From contig NZ_CCYM01000002.1 of NCBI RefSeq assembly GCF_000826085.1, forward strand, positions 620,001 to 684,000: a stretch of 64,000 bases of DNA, in the 5' to 3' direction. Position 1 is the first letter of the stretch. Every line of letters starts with the position of its first letter. The DNA is from Nigerium massiliense (GTDB lineage Bacteria; Actinomycetota; Actinomycetes; Propionibacteriales; Propionibacteriaceae). The position numbers and the translations under genes were made by a program. The notes beneath the pieces are model-generated. The model ran no database searches and had not been told where the DNA came from. It saw nothing but the letters and a program-made list of their open reading frames with translations. Shown piece by piece: positions 1 to 9,147 of the stretch.

Positions 1-1
1 G

Positions 2-1312
2 GAGTACTACGTGCTGACCGAGGCCGGCGGCCTGGTCGACGGCGCGACCGGGACGTCCAATCAGATCAACTTCAGCTCCACGGCGTCCGCGCGGCTCGTC
101 CTCGACTCGCTGAAGTACTGGAACGAGACGATGGGCGTGGACGGCTTCCGCTTCGACCTCGCACCGGTGCTGGGCCGGCGTCCGGACGACGCCCAGCGCA
201 ACGACTGGGACAAGCAGAAGCGCTTCTTCAAGGACCACCCGGTGCTCACGTCGGTGCGCAACCTGGCGATCATGAACGACTTCGAGGTGATCGCCGAGCC
301 GTGGGACCTGTGGGGGTACGAGGTCGGCAACTTCCCGGCGGGGTGGGCCGAGTGGAACGGGCACTTCCGCGACGCGTCGCGCAGGTTCCTCAAGGGCGAC
401 GCCAACACCCACGACTTCATCCGGCAGTTCAACGGCGGCTTCCTCGAGTACGCCGACAGCCACGGGCCGCAGAAGTCCATCAACTTCATCGACGCCCACG
501 ACGGCTTCACGATGTTCGACCTGGTGTCGTTCAACGAGAAGCAGAACTACCAGATGCCGCCGTTCGGCCCCTCGGACGGAGGTGAGAGCGAGAACCTCTC
601 CTGGGATTCCGGCATGGATCAGGCGCTGCGCCGCACGAGGTGGCGGAACAACTGGCTGACGGTGTGCCTGGCCCGGGGCATCCCGATGGTGGTCTCCGGC
701 GACGAGTACGGCCGCACCCAGAACGGCAACAACAACCCCTGGAACCTCAACACCATCGGCATGTGGAACAACTGGGCCCAGGCGGCGTCCAACGCCCCCA
801 CGCGGCTGCCCGTCGACCCGCGCCAGCACGCCGGCGGCTCCACGTACTACGACGTCGTCGGCCAGACCGCCGCCCGACCCGGCATCAATCCGCTGCTGAC
901 CTTCGCGAGCTATGTGGCGCGGCTGCGCCGGGACGACCCCGGGCTGCGGCACCAGGCGTGGGGCGGCGTCCTCGGCGTCAACGCCCGGCCGTACCGGTTC
1001 CTGCGCCCCGACCTGAGCGAGGTGCCGCTGCAGGGTGACCGCGCGCTGGCGGTGCTGATCGACGGCGACGAGACCGCGCGGTCGAACGACTACGCGATCC
1101 TCTTCAACATGTGGGATCGGTCGATCACGTTCGAGGTCCCGCCGCTGACGCGCCCGGGGCGTCCGCACCTGAAATGGCGCCGCATCATCGACACCGGGTC
1201 GTGGGCCGAGGCTGAGGGCAACTGCTGGCCCGCCGACACCGCCCCCGAGATCAGGACCCACTACGAGGTGCAGCCCTGGTCGATCGCGGTGCTGATGGCC
1301 AACGCCTTCTGA
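2..1312 (+). CDS. glgX: Glycogen debranching enzyme GlgX, C-terminal part (partial at window edge)
   Basis: Isoamylase-type GH13 enzyme that hydrolyses alpha-1,6 branches of glycogen limit dextrins in the cytoplasm. The reading frame is already open at base 2 with no start, so the N-terminal CBM48 domain and first part of the barrel lie outside the window. What remains contains the nucleophile motif VDGFRFDLA, the acid/base motif VIAEPWDLWGYEVG and the stabiliser motif FIDAHDGFTMFDLVSFNEK, then the conserved NGNNNPWN stretch and a C-terminal beta-sandwich. Order and spacing match GlgX. It is convergent with kbl, with only 18 bases between the stops. Trehalose-pathway TreX relatives share these motifs, so the precise role (glycogen versus trehalose route) is not fixed by this fragment. 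Confidence 0.9.
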   Translation, partial: EYYVLTEAGGLVDGATGTSNQINFSSTASARLVLDSLKYWNETMGVDGFRFDLAPVLGRRPDDAQRNDWDKQKRFFKDHPVLTSVRNLAIMNDFEVIAEPWDLWGYEVGNFPAGWAEWNGHFRDASRRFLKGDANTHDFIRQFNGGFLEYADSHGPQKSINFIDAHDGFTMFDLVSFNEKQNYQMPPFGPSDGGESENLSWDSGMDQALRRTRWRNNWLTVCLARGIPMVVSGDEYGRTQNGNNNPWNLNTIGMWNNWAQAASNAPTRLPVDPRQHAGGSTYYDVVGQTAARPGINPLLTFASYVARLRRDDPGLRHQAWGGVLGVNARPYRFLRPDLSEVPLQGDRALAVLIDGDETARSNDYAILFNMWDRSITFEVPPLTRPGRPHLKWRRIIDTGSWAEAEGNCWPADTAPEIRTHYEVQPWSIAVLMANAF

Positions 1313-1330
1313 CCGCGCGGCCGCCGCGGC

Positions 1331-2518
1331 TCAGGCCACCGCCTCCCGGGCGGCGACGAAGGCGTCCACGCAGGTCCGGACGTCCGCCTCGGAGTGCGCC
1401 GCGGAAAGCTGGACGCGGATGCGCGCCCTCCCGCGCGGGACGACGGGGTAGCTGAACGGGATCACGTAGACGCCCTGGCCGAGCATGTGCTCGGCGATCT
1501 GCACGGCCTGACGGGCGCCGTCTTTGCCGGGGAACATCACCGGCGAGATCGGATGCTCACCGGGCAGCAGTTCGAAGCCGGCGTCGATCATCAGCCCGCG
1601 GAACAGCTCGGTGTTGCGGGTCAGGGTGGCGCGGGCCTCGTCCGAGGCGGCGATCAACTCCAGGGCGGCCAGCGAACCGCCGACGACGCTCGGCGCCACC
1701 GAGTTGCTGAACAGATAGGGGCGCGAGCGCTGGCGCAGCAGGTCGACGATCTCGGAATGCGCCGCGACGTACCCGCCGGACGCCCCGCCCAGCGCCTTGC
1801 CGAGGGTGCCGGTGATGATGTCGACGCGGTCCGTGACGCCGAAGCGTTCGGGTGTCCCGCGGCCGTGCTCCCCCACGAACCCGACCGCATGGCTGTCGTC
1901 GACGAACACCAGCGCGTCGTAGCGCTCCGCGAGGTCGCAGATCTCGGGCAGCGGCGCGTACGAGCCGTCCATCGAGAAGACGCCGTCGGTCACGATCACG
2001 CGGCGCCGGGCCTCCGCCGCGGACTTCAGCTGCGCCTCCAGGTCGGCCATGTCGGCGTTGCGGTAGCGGAACCGCTGCGCCTTCGACAGCCGGACGCCGT
2101 CGATGATGGACGCGTGGTTCAGCTCGTCGGAGATGATCGCGTCCTGCGCCTCGAAGAGCACCTCGAAGACCCCGCCGTTGGCGTCGAAGCAGGAGCTGTA
2201 CAGGATCGTGTCGTCGGCGCCGAGGAAGTCGCTGATCGCCCGCTCGAGCTGCTTGTGGGGCGCCTGCGTCCCACAGATGAACCGCACGGACGCCATCCCG
2301 AAGCCCCACTCGTCCAGCGCCCGCTTGGCCGCGTCGATGATGCGCGGGTCGTCGGCGAGGCCGAGGTAGTTGTTCGCGCAGAAGTTCAGCGCGGGCCCGC
2401 CGGAGGTGGCGATGTGGTTGCTCTGGGCCGTGGTCAGGACGCGCTCGGTCTTGGTGAGGCTGGCGTCCTCGATCTCGGCGAGGGTGGCGGCGAGTTGGTC
2501 GCGTGTCGATCCGTACAT
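1331..2518 (-). CDS. kbl: Glycine C-acetyltransferase (2-amino-3-ketobutyrate CoA ligase)
   Basis: PLP-dependent alpha-oxoamine synthase family, 395 aa, the usual length. It cleaves 2-amino-3-ketobutyrate with CoA to glycine and acetyl-CoA. Visible motifs: [15 protein letters not shown] near the N-terminus, the cofactor region [16 protein letters not shown], and the Schiff-base lysine motif [14 protein letters not shown]. The frame stays open far upstream inside tdh, but the ATG at 2518 is chosen because AAAGGAG lies just before it and the protein then starts like known Kbl. It follows tdh by 32 bases on the same strand, so the pair carries out the two-step threonine-to-glycine pathway as one operon. 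Confidence 0.95.
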   Translation of the reverse strand: MYGSTRDQLAATLAEIEDASLTKTERVLTTAQSNHIATSGGPALNFCANNYLGLADDPRIIDAAKRALDEWGFGMASVRFICGTQAPHKQLERAISDFLGADDTILYSSCFDANGGVFEVLFEAQDAIISDELNHASIIDGVRLSKAQRFRYRNADMADLEAQLKSAAEARRRVIVTDGVFSMDGSYAPLPEICDLAERYDALVFVDDSHAVGFVGEHGRGTPERFGVTDRVDIITGTLGKALGGASGGYVAAHSEIVDLLRQRSRPYLFSNSVAPSVVGGSLAALELIAASDEARATLTRNTELFRGLMIDAGFELLPGEHPISPVMFPGKDGARQAVQIAEHMLGQGVYVIPFSYPVVPRGRARIRVQLSAAHSEADVRTCVDAFVAAREAVA

Positions 2519-2550
2519 GGGTGGCTCCTTTGCGTCGCGGTGGGGAGGGG

Positions 2551-3615
2551 TCAGCTCCAGTCCATGATGACCTTGCCGCACTGGCCGGAGCGCGCGGCGT
2601 CGAAGGCGTCCGCCCAGTCCTCGGCCGAGAAGCGATGGGTGATCACCGAGCGCACGGCGTCCTTCAGCGTCTGGGACGTCGCGAGCATCGAGTTCATCAG
2701 GTACCAGGTCTCGAACATCTCGCGGCCGTAGATTCCCTTGAGCGTGATCATGTGTGTGATGACCCGCCCCCAGTCGATGGGGTAGCTGTTCTTCGGCAGA
2801 CCGAGCATGGCGACCTTGGCGCCGTGGTTCATGTTGGCCAGCAACTCCTCGACCGCTGCAGGCGAGCCGGACATCTCCAGGGCGACGTCGAAGCCCTCGA
2901 CCATGCCGAGCTCGCGCTGGGCGTCCTTGATGCGGGTGGTGCCGACGTTGACGACGAGGTCCGCGCCGGCTTGGCGGGCCAGACCGAGGCGGTAGTCGCT
3001 GACGTCGGTGACGACGACGTGCTTGGCCCCGGCGTGCTTGGCGATGGCTGCGGCCAGCACGCCGATGGGCCCGGCACCGGTGATCAGGACGTCCTCGCCG
3101 ACCAGCGGCCACTGCAGGGCGGTGTGGGTGGCGTTGCCGAACGGGTCGAACACCGCGCCGAGTTCGGGGTCGATGTAGTCGGGCCGGTCGGGGTCGCTGG
3201 GCTGCTTCCAGGCGTTCGCCGCCGGGATGACCACGTAATCGGCGAAGCAGCCGTCCCGGTTGACGCCCAGACCGACGGTGTTGATGCACTGGTGGCGGCG
3301 CCCGGCCCGGCAGTTGCGGCAGTAGCCGCAGACGATGTGCCCCTCGCCGGAGACCCGGTCGCCCGGACGCAGCGTGATCACGTCGGCGCCGACCTCGACG
3401 ACCTCGCCGTAGAACTCGTGCCCGATCGTCTGCGGGACCCGCACCATCTCGGCGGCCCAGGCGTCCCACTCCTGCAGGTGCAGGTCGGTGCCGCACAGCC
3501 CGGCGCGTAGCACCCGCACCTTGACGTCGGACGGTCCACACTCCGGTTCCGGACGGTCGATCATCTCCAAGCCGGGGCCCGCCTGCGTCTTCGTCAGTGC
3601 TCGCACGTCGCTCAT
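2551..3615 (-). CDS. tdh: L-threonine 3-dehydrogenase, zinc-dependent MDR family
   Basis: 354 aa medium-chain dehydrogenase that oxidises L-threonine to 2-amino-3-ketobutyrate with NAD+. Catalytic zinc ligands are visible as C41 (GLCGTDLHL) and H66-E67 (IGHEFYGE). The structural-zinc lobe with four cysteines follows ([16 protein letters not shown]), then the Rossmann glycine motif ([20 protein letters not shown]). The immediate downstream kbl gene makes threonine dehydrogenase the best assignment among MDR alcohol dehydrogenases. The start at 3615 gives the canonical N-terminus ([13 protein letters not shown]) and a GGCAGG sequence sits directly upstream. It is divergent from the sirtuin gene across about 95 bases. 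Confidence 0.93.
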   Translation of the reverse strand: MSDVRALTKTQAGPGLEMIDRPEPECGPSDVKVRVLRAGLCGTDLHLQEWDAWAAEMVRVPQTIGHEFYGEVVEVGADVITLRPGDRVSGEGHIVCGYCRNCRAGRRHQCINTVGLGVNRDGCFADYVVIPAANAWKQPSDPDRPDYIDPELGAVFDPFGNATHTALQWPLVGEDVLITGAGPIGVLAAAIAKHAGAKHVVVTDVSDYRLGLARQAGADLVVNVGTTRIKDAQRELGMVEGFDVALEMSGSPAAVEELLANMNHGAKVAMLGLPKNSYPIDWGRVITHMITLKGIYGREMFETWYLMNSMLATSQTLKDAVRSVITHRFSAEDWADAFDAARSGQCGKVIMDWS

Positions 3616-3698
3616 CCTGCCATCAGGGATGAGCCCCGAATGACCAGCACCGGCAGGCCCCAGCCGTCAACATTTCAGTCTGGTTCGTCGGGCGCGGG

Positions 3699-3704
3699 TA
3701 GGCT
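3699..3704 (+). promoter_or_regulatory. Putative -10 element (TAGGCT) for leaderless sirtuin mRNA
   Basis: TAGGCT ends exactly six bases before the GTG at 3711, so transcription would start at or next to the start codon. No Shine-Dalgarno sequence is present. No convincing -35 hexamer is visible. Confidence 0.45.
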
Positions 3705-3710
3705 CGAAGG

Positions 3711-4502
3711 GTGCCCACGATCGACGACCTCCGAGACCTGGTGGAGGGACGCCGCTGGCTCTGCCTCAGCGGCGCGGGCATCTCCACCGACTCCGGCATC
3801 CCGGACTACCGCGGGCCGAGCGCGCCGCCCGCGAACCCCATGTTCTTCGCCGAGTTCACCGGCGACGCCGAGAACCGCCGCCGCTACTGGGCGCGCTCGA
3901 TGCAGGGCTGGCGCTCCTTCGGCCGGGCCGTGCCCAACGCGGGCCACCGCGCGCTGGCCCAGCTCGGCGTCCCGATCATCACGCAGAACGTGGACGGCCT
4001 GCACGAACTGGCCGGCAGCGCCGACGTCCTCGACCTGCACGGGCGCATCGACCGTGTCGTGTGCCTCGACTGCGGGCAGCGGACGTCGCGGGCCGCGCTG
4101 CAGCGCCGCCTCGAGGACGCCAACCCCGACGTCGCGGGGACCATCCCGGCGGGCGCCGCGGAGTTGCGTCCCGACGGGGACGCCGAGGTCGAGGACTGGC
4201 ACGATTTCGTGGTCGTCGACTGCGAACGCTGCGGCGGGGTGCTCAAGCCCGACGTCGTGTTCTTCGGCGAGTCCGTCGCGAAACCCCTGGTCGCCGAGGC
4301 CTTCGCGTGGCTGGACGACGCCGAGGCGCTGGTGGTCGCGGGGTCGTCCCTCACGGTGATGTCCGGGCTCCGGTTCGCCCGGCACGCGATCAAGCACGGC
4401 ATCCCGCTGGCCATCGTCAACCGCGGACGCACCCGCGCCGACGACATCGCCGACCTCAAGCTGGACGCCGGGACGTCCGAGACGCTTTCCGCGCTGCTCT
4501 GA
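3711..4502 (+). CDS. Sir2-family NAD-dependent protein deacylase
   Basis: 263 aa sirtuin that removes acyl groups from lysines using NAD+, giving nicotinamide and O-acyl-ADP-ribose. Motifs: NAD-binding LSGAGISTDSGIPDYRG (about 19-35), TQNVDGLHE (91-99) and catalytic H110 in LHGRIDR. The zinc ribbon is C118-x2-C121 and C171-x2-C174. PDVVFFGE follows the ribbon. It lacks the Tyr/Arg pair diagnostic of CobB-type desuccinylases that I could place confidently, so acyl preference is open. The GTG start is supported by the -10 hexamer six bases upstream. It is convergent with the OYE gene; a weak 7-bp inverted repeat (4503-4509/4531-4537) between the stops may terminate both. Confidence 0.92.
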   Translation: MPTIDDLRDLVEGRRWLCLSGAGISTDSGIPDYRGPSAPPANPMFFAEFTGDAENRRRYWARSMQGWRSFGRAVPNAGHRALAQLGVPIITQNVDGLHELAGSADVLDLHGRIDRVVCLDCGQRTSRAALQRRLEDANPDVAGTIPAGAAELRPDGDAEVEDWHDFVVVDCERCGGVLKPDVVFFGESVAKPLVAEAFAWLDDAEALVVAGSSLTVMSGLRFARHAIKHGIPLAIVNRGRTRADDIADLKLDAGTSETLSALL

Positions 4503-4550
4503 GCGACCGCCCGGGCACCAGCACGGCGGCCGGTCGCCGTCCGCCCGCGC

Positions 4551-5636
<1,086 letters not shown>

Positions 5637-5698
5637 ATCTCCCTTAACACGCGCCGTCCGCGGACGCATTCCCAGTACCCCCACATAGGGACGCATGC

Positions 5699-5704
5699 GA
5701 TAAT
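5699..5704 (+). promoter_or_regulatory. Putative -10 element (GATAAT) for leaderless kinase mRNA
   Basis: GATAAT ends six bases before the GTG at 5711, the same geometry as at other genes in this window. It supports that start and predicts a leaderless transcript for the kinase-regulator-peptide unit. Confidence 0.45.
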
Positions 5705-5710
5705 CCGTCC

Positions 5711-6910
5711 GTGAGGAGTGGCGGCGGTCTGGTGCGAGCCCAGGGTTGGTTGTCGGCCGCCACTCGCTTTGTGGGCGGCCTGCGCCCGGGCACGCTCGAG
5801 ATGGTCTTCGCCCTGCTGCTGATGATCCCGTTCATCCTGGTGCCGCCGCGGTACGCGAGCACGGCGCCCTGGGCCCTCGTCCTGGAGCTTCTCATCTGCC
5901 TCGCGGCGGGCTTCTTCGGCCGCTGGCCCGTGACGAGCGGGTGCCTGGTCGGCCTCGGGCTGACGGCCATGGCCGTCCTCGTCACGTTCGTCTTCGACCC
6001 CAGCAACGACCTGCGCTGGTCCTCGTTCGCCGTCGCGATCCCGCTGATCTCGGCGGGAACCCACGGACGCCGAACGCTCCAGGGCCTCCTCGCCGTGTGG
6101 TATTGGCTCGTCCTCACCGTCATCGAGATGGCGGGGCACTTCACGGCGAACGACTTCATCGCCGCCGCCACCATCTGGGGCGTCTGGGTGGGCCTGTTCA
6201 TTCTCGTGAGCGTCCTGATCCGGAGGATCGCCGACGAGCGACGCGCGTTGCAGGCAGCTCGGCTCGCCGCCGTCCAGTCCCAGCGCCGCACGATCGCCCG
6301 CGACCTGCACGACACGACCGCCTACGCGACCACGTCGATCATCCTGCGCGCGGAGCAGGCCAAGCTGCGCGGCGTTACCGATCCCGACATGCTCGCCGAC
6401 CTCGACTACATCATCGCCGCCGGCCGGCGCTCCATGCGCGACCTGCGCGGCATGATGGAGACCCTGCGCCGCAACGAGCCGGACGGCGGCGCGGACGTGC
6501 CGCCCTCGCCCTGGCAGATCGCCCCGCTCGACGAGATCGTCGACCGCAGGCTCGCCGAGCTCACCGACAACGGCTTCCGCGCGTCCGCGCACGTCGAGGC
6601 CGACCTCGACTCGCTTCCCGAATCCGTGAGCGAGACCCTCGCCAAGGTCGTCGTCGAGGCGACGGCCAACATGGTCAAGCATGGCGACCGGTCGGCGCCC
6701 TGCAGCATCATGATCGAGTCCGACGGCGACGAGGTCGAGGCGGTCTTCATCAACACGCCGGCCACGACCAGTCGACTCGGACGGCAGCAGTCCACGCCGC
6801 TGGGCCTCGTGGGCGCGCGCGAGCGCGTCGAGGCCCTCGGCGGCGAGTGCTCCGTCACCTCCACATCCCCCACCTGGGTCCTCCGGGCCCGCATCCCCAT
6901 CGGAGTCTGA
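5711..6910 (+). CDS. Two-component sensor histidine kinase, NarL/DesK type (HisKA_3)
   Basis: 399 aa. The first ~175 residues form about five or six membrane segments (e.g. MVFALLLMIPFILV, LVLELLICLAAGFF, ATIWGVWVGLFILVSVLI) with almost no extracytoplasmic domain, so any signal is probably sensed in or near the membrane. The HisKA_3 dimerisation helix carries phospho-acceptor H200 in ARDLHDTTAYATTS. An HATPase domain follows with the N-box E316/N320 (VVVEATANMVKHG) and a G-box (TPLGLVGARERVEALGG). The usual D-x-G box is poorly conserved (INTPATTS), a possible weak ATP lid. Two bases separate it from its response regulator, so they are a cognate pair. A secreted peptide gene lies just downstream. 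Confidence 0.9.
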   Translation: MRSGGGLVRAQGWLSAATRFVGGLRPGTLEMVFALLLMIPFILVPPRYASTAPWALVLELLICLAAGFFGRWPVTSGCLVGLGLTAMAVLVTFVFDPSNDLRWSSFAVAIPLISAGTHGRRTLQGLLAVWYWLVLTVIEMAGHFTANDFIAAATIWGVWVGLFILVSVLIRRIADERRALQAARLAAVQSQRRTIARDLHDTTAYATTSIILRAEQAKLRGVTDPDMLADLDYIIAAGRRSMRDLRGMMETLRRNEPDGGADVPPSPWQIAPLDEIVDRRLAELTDNGFRASAHVEADLDSLPESVSETLAKVVVEATANMVKHGDRSAPCSIMIESDGDEVEAVFINTPATTSRLGRQQSTPLGLVGARERVEALGGECSVTSTSPTWVLRARIPIGV

Positions 6911-6912
6911 CC

Positions 6913-7611
6913 ATGTATCGCGATCCCTCCCTCCCTCCGATCTCCGTGGTCGTCGTCGACGACGACCCGATCGTGCGCTCCGCGCTCGTCAGCTACGTCG
7001 CGGCGGCGCCGACGATCGCGGTGCTCGACTCCTGCGACAACGGCGCCGAGGCCCTCGCCGTCGTCGAGTCTCAATCGGTCGACGTCGTCGTCATGGACGT
7101 CCGCATGCCGGTGATGGACGGCATCACCGCCACCCGGCGCATCACGAACGCCTCACCCCACACGAAGGTGCTGCTGCTGACGTCGTTCGACGAGGACTCC
7201 TACATGATCGAAGCGCTGCGCGCGGGGGCGTCCGGCTTCCTGCTGAAGGACACCTCCCCGACCGCGCTCGTCGACGCCGTCCACACCGTGCACGAGGGCA
7301 CGACGGTGGTCTCGCCGAAGCCGATGGGGCGCCTGGTGCGTCACGAGCCCGGCCCGGACGAGCAGCAGCGCCGAGCCGCCCGGCCGAAGACGGAGGTGGA
7401 CCTCAGCGCCCGTGAGCTGCAGATCCTGTCCCTGCTGTGCCAGGCCCACTCGAACGCGGAGATCGCCGCGGAGCTCTACCTGTCGGAATCGACGGTGAAA
7501 ACGCACGTTTCCACCCTGATGAGTAAACTCATGGTGAACTCACGGTTGAAAGCAGTCGTCCGAGCCTATGAATGGGGTCTCGTCTACCGAGATGGCGACG
7601 GAAATGCATAA
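6913..7611 (+). CDS. LuxR/NarL-family response regulator
   Basis: 232 aa. Receiver domain residues 10-125 with the acidic pocket VVVVDDDP, phospho-acceptor D62 (VVMDVRMPVMDG), T90 and K112 (FLLKDTSP). A linker leads to a GerE/LuxR helix-turn-helix at about 164-222 (DLSARELQILSLLCQAHSNA then ESTVKTHVSTLMSKL). Start ATG at 6913 is two bases after the kinase stop and gives a standard receiver N-terminus. It probably binds inverted repeats upstream of its targets. One candidate is the 7-bp inverted repeat at 7661-7680 upstream of the peptide gene, but that link is inference. Confidence 0.92.
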   Translation: MYRDPSLPPISVVVVDDDPIVRSALVSYVAAAPTIAVLDSCDNGAEALAVVESQSVDVVVMDVRMPVMDGITATRRITNASPHTKVLLLTSFDEDSYMIEALRAGASGFLLKDTSPTALVDAVHTVHEGTTVVSPKPMGRLVRHEPGPDEQQRRAARPKTEVDLSARELQILSLLCQAHSNAEIAAELYLSESTVKTHVSTLMSKLMVNSRLKAVVRAYEWGLVYRDGDGNA

Positions 7612-7660
7612 GGACACCTGTCCCTTGAACCCCATATCGTCGTATGCTGATTTGCAGTGA

Positions 7661-7680
7661 CTCAGACACCCCGGTCTGAG
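7661..7680. promoter_or_regulatory. Inverted repeat upstream of the secreted peptide gene
   Basis: CTCAGAC-N6-GTCTGAG, perfect 7-bp arms around ACCCCG, ends 20 bases before the peptide start codon and just ahead of its AAAGGAG ribosome site. It could be an operator for the adjacent response regulator or a hairpin in the 5' leader; the sequence does not decide. Confidence 0.4.
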
Positions 7681-7700
7681 CGCGAAAGGAGCGAACGACC

Positions 7701-7853
7701 ATGAAGAAGATTGCGGCAACCCTCGCCGTCTCCGTTATCGCGTCTGCGGGCGCGCTCGCCCCCGCGGTGCTGACCCCGGTTTCGAACGGCCAGGATCTCG
7801 ACCGCGGCGTGGGCTGCTTCGTCCTGAAGTGGTGGCCCGCCTGCTGGCGCTGA
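7701..7853 (+). CDS. Small secreted peptide, 50 aa, two Cys and Trp-rich C-terminus
   Basis: ATG at 7701 has a good ribosome site (AAAGGAG about ten bases upstream). Residues 1-20 form a signal peptide: MKK, a hydrophobic core (IAATLAVSVIASAG), and an ALA cleavage motif. The remaining ~30 residues end in VGCFVLKWWPACWR, with Cys at 39 and 48 that could form a disulfide ring of eight intervening residues, three Trp and a basic C-terminus. I recognise no family. It follows the kinase-regulator pair by 89 bases on the same strand and is closed by a strong terminator at 7938. A role as a secreted signal, pheromone or antimicrobial/bacteriocin-like peptide sensed or controlled by the two-component system is plausible but is inference only. 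Confidence 0.65.
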   Translation: MKKIAATLAVSVIASAGALAPAVLTPVSNGQDLDRGVGCFVLKWWPACWR

Positions 7854-7937
7854 CCCGCCGATTCTCTGGCGATCGAGCTCCGACCACTCGCTCGTTCCCG
7901 AGATGCCTCCCAACCTCTCCCTGAAGAAAACTACCCA

Positions 7938-7970
7938 TGCCCCGGCCGCCCAGGCCGGGGCACTTTCTTC
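7938..7970. terminator. Strong hairpin terminator
   Basis: Perfect 10-bp stem (TGCCCCGGCC / GGCCGGGGCA) with a 5-base loop, followed by CTTTCTTC. On the other strand it is followed by TAGTTTTCTTC. It lies between the peptide gene and the convergent membrane-protein gene and probably works both ways. Confidence 0.85.
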
Positions 7971-7971
7971 C

Positions 7972-8586
7972 TCAGGAGTCGACCGACGCCTGCCGGCGAT
8001 GCTTGCGCAGGAAGCGCTCGTCCCCGCGGCGCCGCAGGGACCGCAGCAGCGCGACGAGCGGTGAGTTCCGCGAGAAGAGCCACAGGGCGGCGGTGATCAG
8101 GGTGACCAGGGCCGGGAGCGCGAGCCTGGCGTAGTTGGCGGCCCAGTCGAACAGGTTCCAGGGGGTCGACTGGCCGCTGTTCGGGCCGACGCGCTCGCCG
8201 ACCTGCACCGGACCGGCCCAGTTGTAGGCGCCCCACGCGACGCCCAGCCACACGCCCGACCACGCCACGACCGACGGACCGTAGGCCGCGTGTCCGCGCG
8301 TGTAGCGACGCATCGACCACCCGAAGAACAGGTGCGACAAGACGATCGCCACGATGCCGATCGGGATCACCCAGGGCTGCGGGAGCCGGCCGGTGTCCCA
8401 GGCGAACTCACTGTTCAGCAGCATGCGGCGCCCGACGCCCAGCGACCCCATGACGGCGGTGACGGTCACGGCCCACGACGCGAAGACCAGCAGGTGGGCG
8501 ATCGCCGCCAGCACCCAGTCGCCGAACAGGCCGACCCCGGCCTTTCGTCGGGTCGGGACCTGGGGGGCGCGTGTAGCCGTACTCAC
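7972..8586 (-). CDS. Integral membrane protein of unknown function
   Basis: 204 aa with four likely membrane helices (WVLAAIAHLLVFASWAVTVTAV; VIPIGIVAIVLSHLFFG; PSVVAWSGVWLGVAWGAY; LALPALVTLITAALWLF) and a basic cytoplasmic tail (SLRRRGDERFLRKHRRQ). No catalytic motif is recognised. The GTG start at 8586 is supported by TAGCAT ending six bases upstream on the minus strand. It is convergent with the secreted peptide gene and divergent from the truncated haemoglobin gene; nothing in the context gives a function. Confidence 0.75.
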   Translation of the reverse strand: MSTATRAPQVPTRRKAGVGLFGDWVLAAIAHLLVFASWAVTVTAVMGSLGVGRRMLLNSEFAWDTGRLPQPWVIPIGIVAIVLSHLFFGWSMRRYTRGHAAYGPSVVAWSGVWLGVAWGAYNWAGPVQVGERVGPNSGQSTPWNLFDWAANYARLALPALVTLITAALWLFSRNSPLVALLRSLRRRGDERFLRKHRRQASVDS

Positions 8587-8592
8587 CTCACC

Positions 8593-8598
8593 ATGCTA
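8593..8598 (-). promoter_or_regulatory. Putative -10 element (TAGCAT) for leaderless mRNA
   Basis: On the minus strand TAGCAT is followed by six bases and the GTG at 8586. Same geometry as other starts in the window. Confidence 0.4.
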
Positions 8599-8685
8599 AC
8601 GACGCTTCCGGCGGGCGCCGCAGACCGGCGCGGCCGAATTGACCAAACGACTGCGAGGCAACCCGAGGCCAGGTTCAATGGAGGG

Positions 8686-9084
8686 GTGGCCGACGCTATC
8701 CCCCAGGACGAACAGTCCTACTACGAGCGGGTCGGTGGCCATGAGACCTTCGTCCGCCTGATCCGCGCCTTCTTCGTCGGGCTCAAAACCGATCCCGACC
8801 TGGTCGCCATGTACCCCGCCGACGACATGGACGGCGCCGAGGCGCGTCTGCTGGCCTTCTTCGAGCAGTACTGGGGCGGCCCGCCCGTCTTCTCGCGCAC
8901 CCGGGGTGCTCCGCTACTTCGCCAGCGGCACATGCCCTACAAGGTGACCCTCCGCATGAAGGAGCGCTGGCTGCATCACATGCACGCCGCCATCAGCACG
9001 ATCCCCTTCAGCAGCCTCGACGAGTTGCTCATGCGCGACTACGTCGAACGGGCCGCCGCCTACCTCGTCAACGCTGACGACTGA
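8686..9084 (+). CDS. glbO: Truncated haemoglobin, group II (trHbO)
   Basis: 132 aa haem protein of the 2-over-2 globin fold, usually linked to oxygen or reactive-species handling at the respiratory membrane. It aligns along its length with mycobacterial GlbO: SYYERVGGHETF, MYPADDMDGAEARL, QYWGGPPVFS, the proximal histidine H82 in RQRHMPYKV, and Trp-G8 (W95) in KERWLHHMH. The B10 position, tyrosine in GlbO, is phenylalanine here (F30 in RAFFVGL), while CD1 tyrosine (Y43) is kept; this should alter ligand hydrogen bonding. The GTG start is chosen from homology and from TTCAAT ending six bases upstream; GGAGG lies only two bases before the GTG. Confidence 0.9.
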   Translation: MADAIPQDEQSYYERVGGHETFVRLIRAFFVGLKTDPDLVAMYPADDMDGAEARLLAFFEQYWGGPPVFSRTRGAPLLRQRHMPYKVTLRMKERWLHHMHAAISTIPFSSLDELLMRDYVERAAAYLVNADD

Positions 9085-9092
9085 GACCACAG

Positions 9093-9132
9093 ACAACGGA
9101 CGCCGCCGGTCGCGACCGGCGGCGTCCGTTGT
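9093..9132. terminator. Perfect 40-bp palindrome, bidirectional terminator
   Basis: Twenty bases are followed immediately by their exact reverse complement with no spacer, nine bases after the globin stop and 15 bases before the stop of the convergent membrane-protein gene. There is no clear T-run on either side, as is common for GC-rich actinobacterial terminators. Confidence 0.7.
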
Positions 9133-9147
9133 GATGACTGCCTTCGT

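Noticed and set aside
1331..3541. A 736-codon frame that would fuse an Arg-rich stretch to Kbl
   Set aside because: The N-terminal half is the shadow of tdh. Kbl has its own ribosome site and start at 2518.
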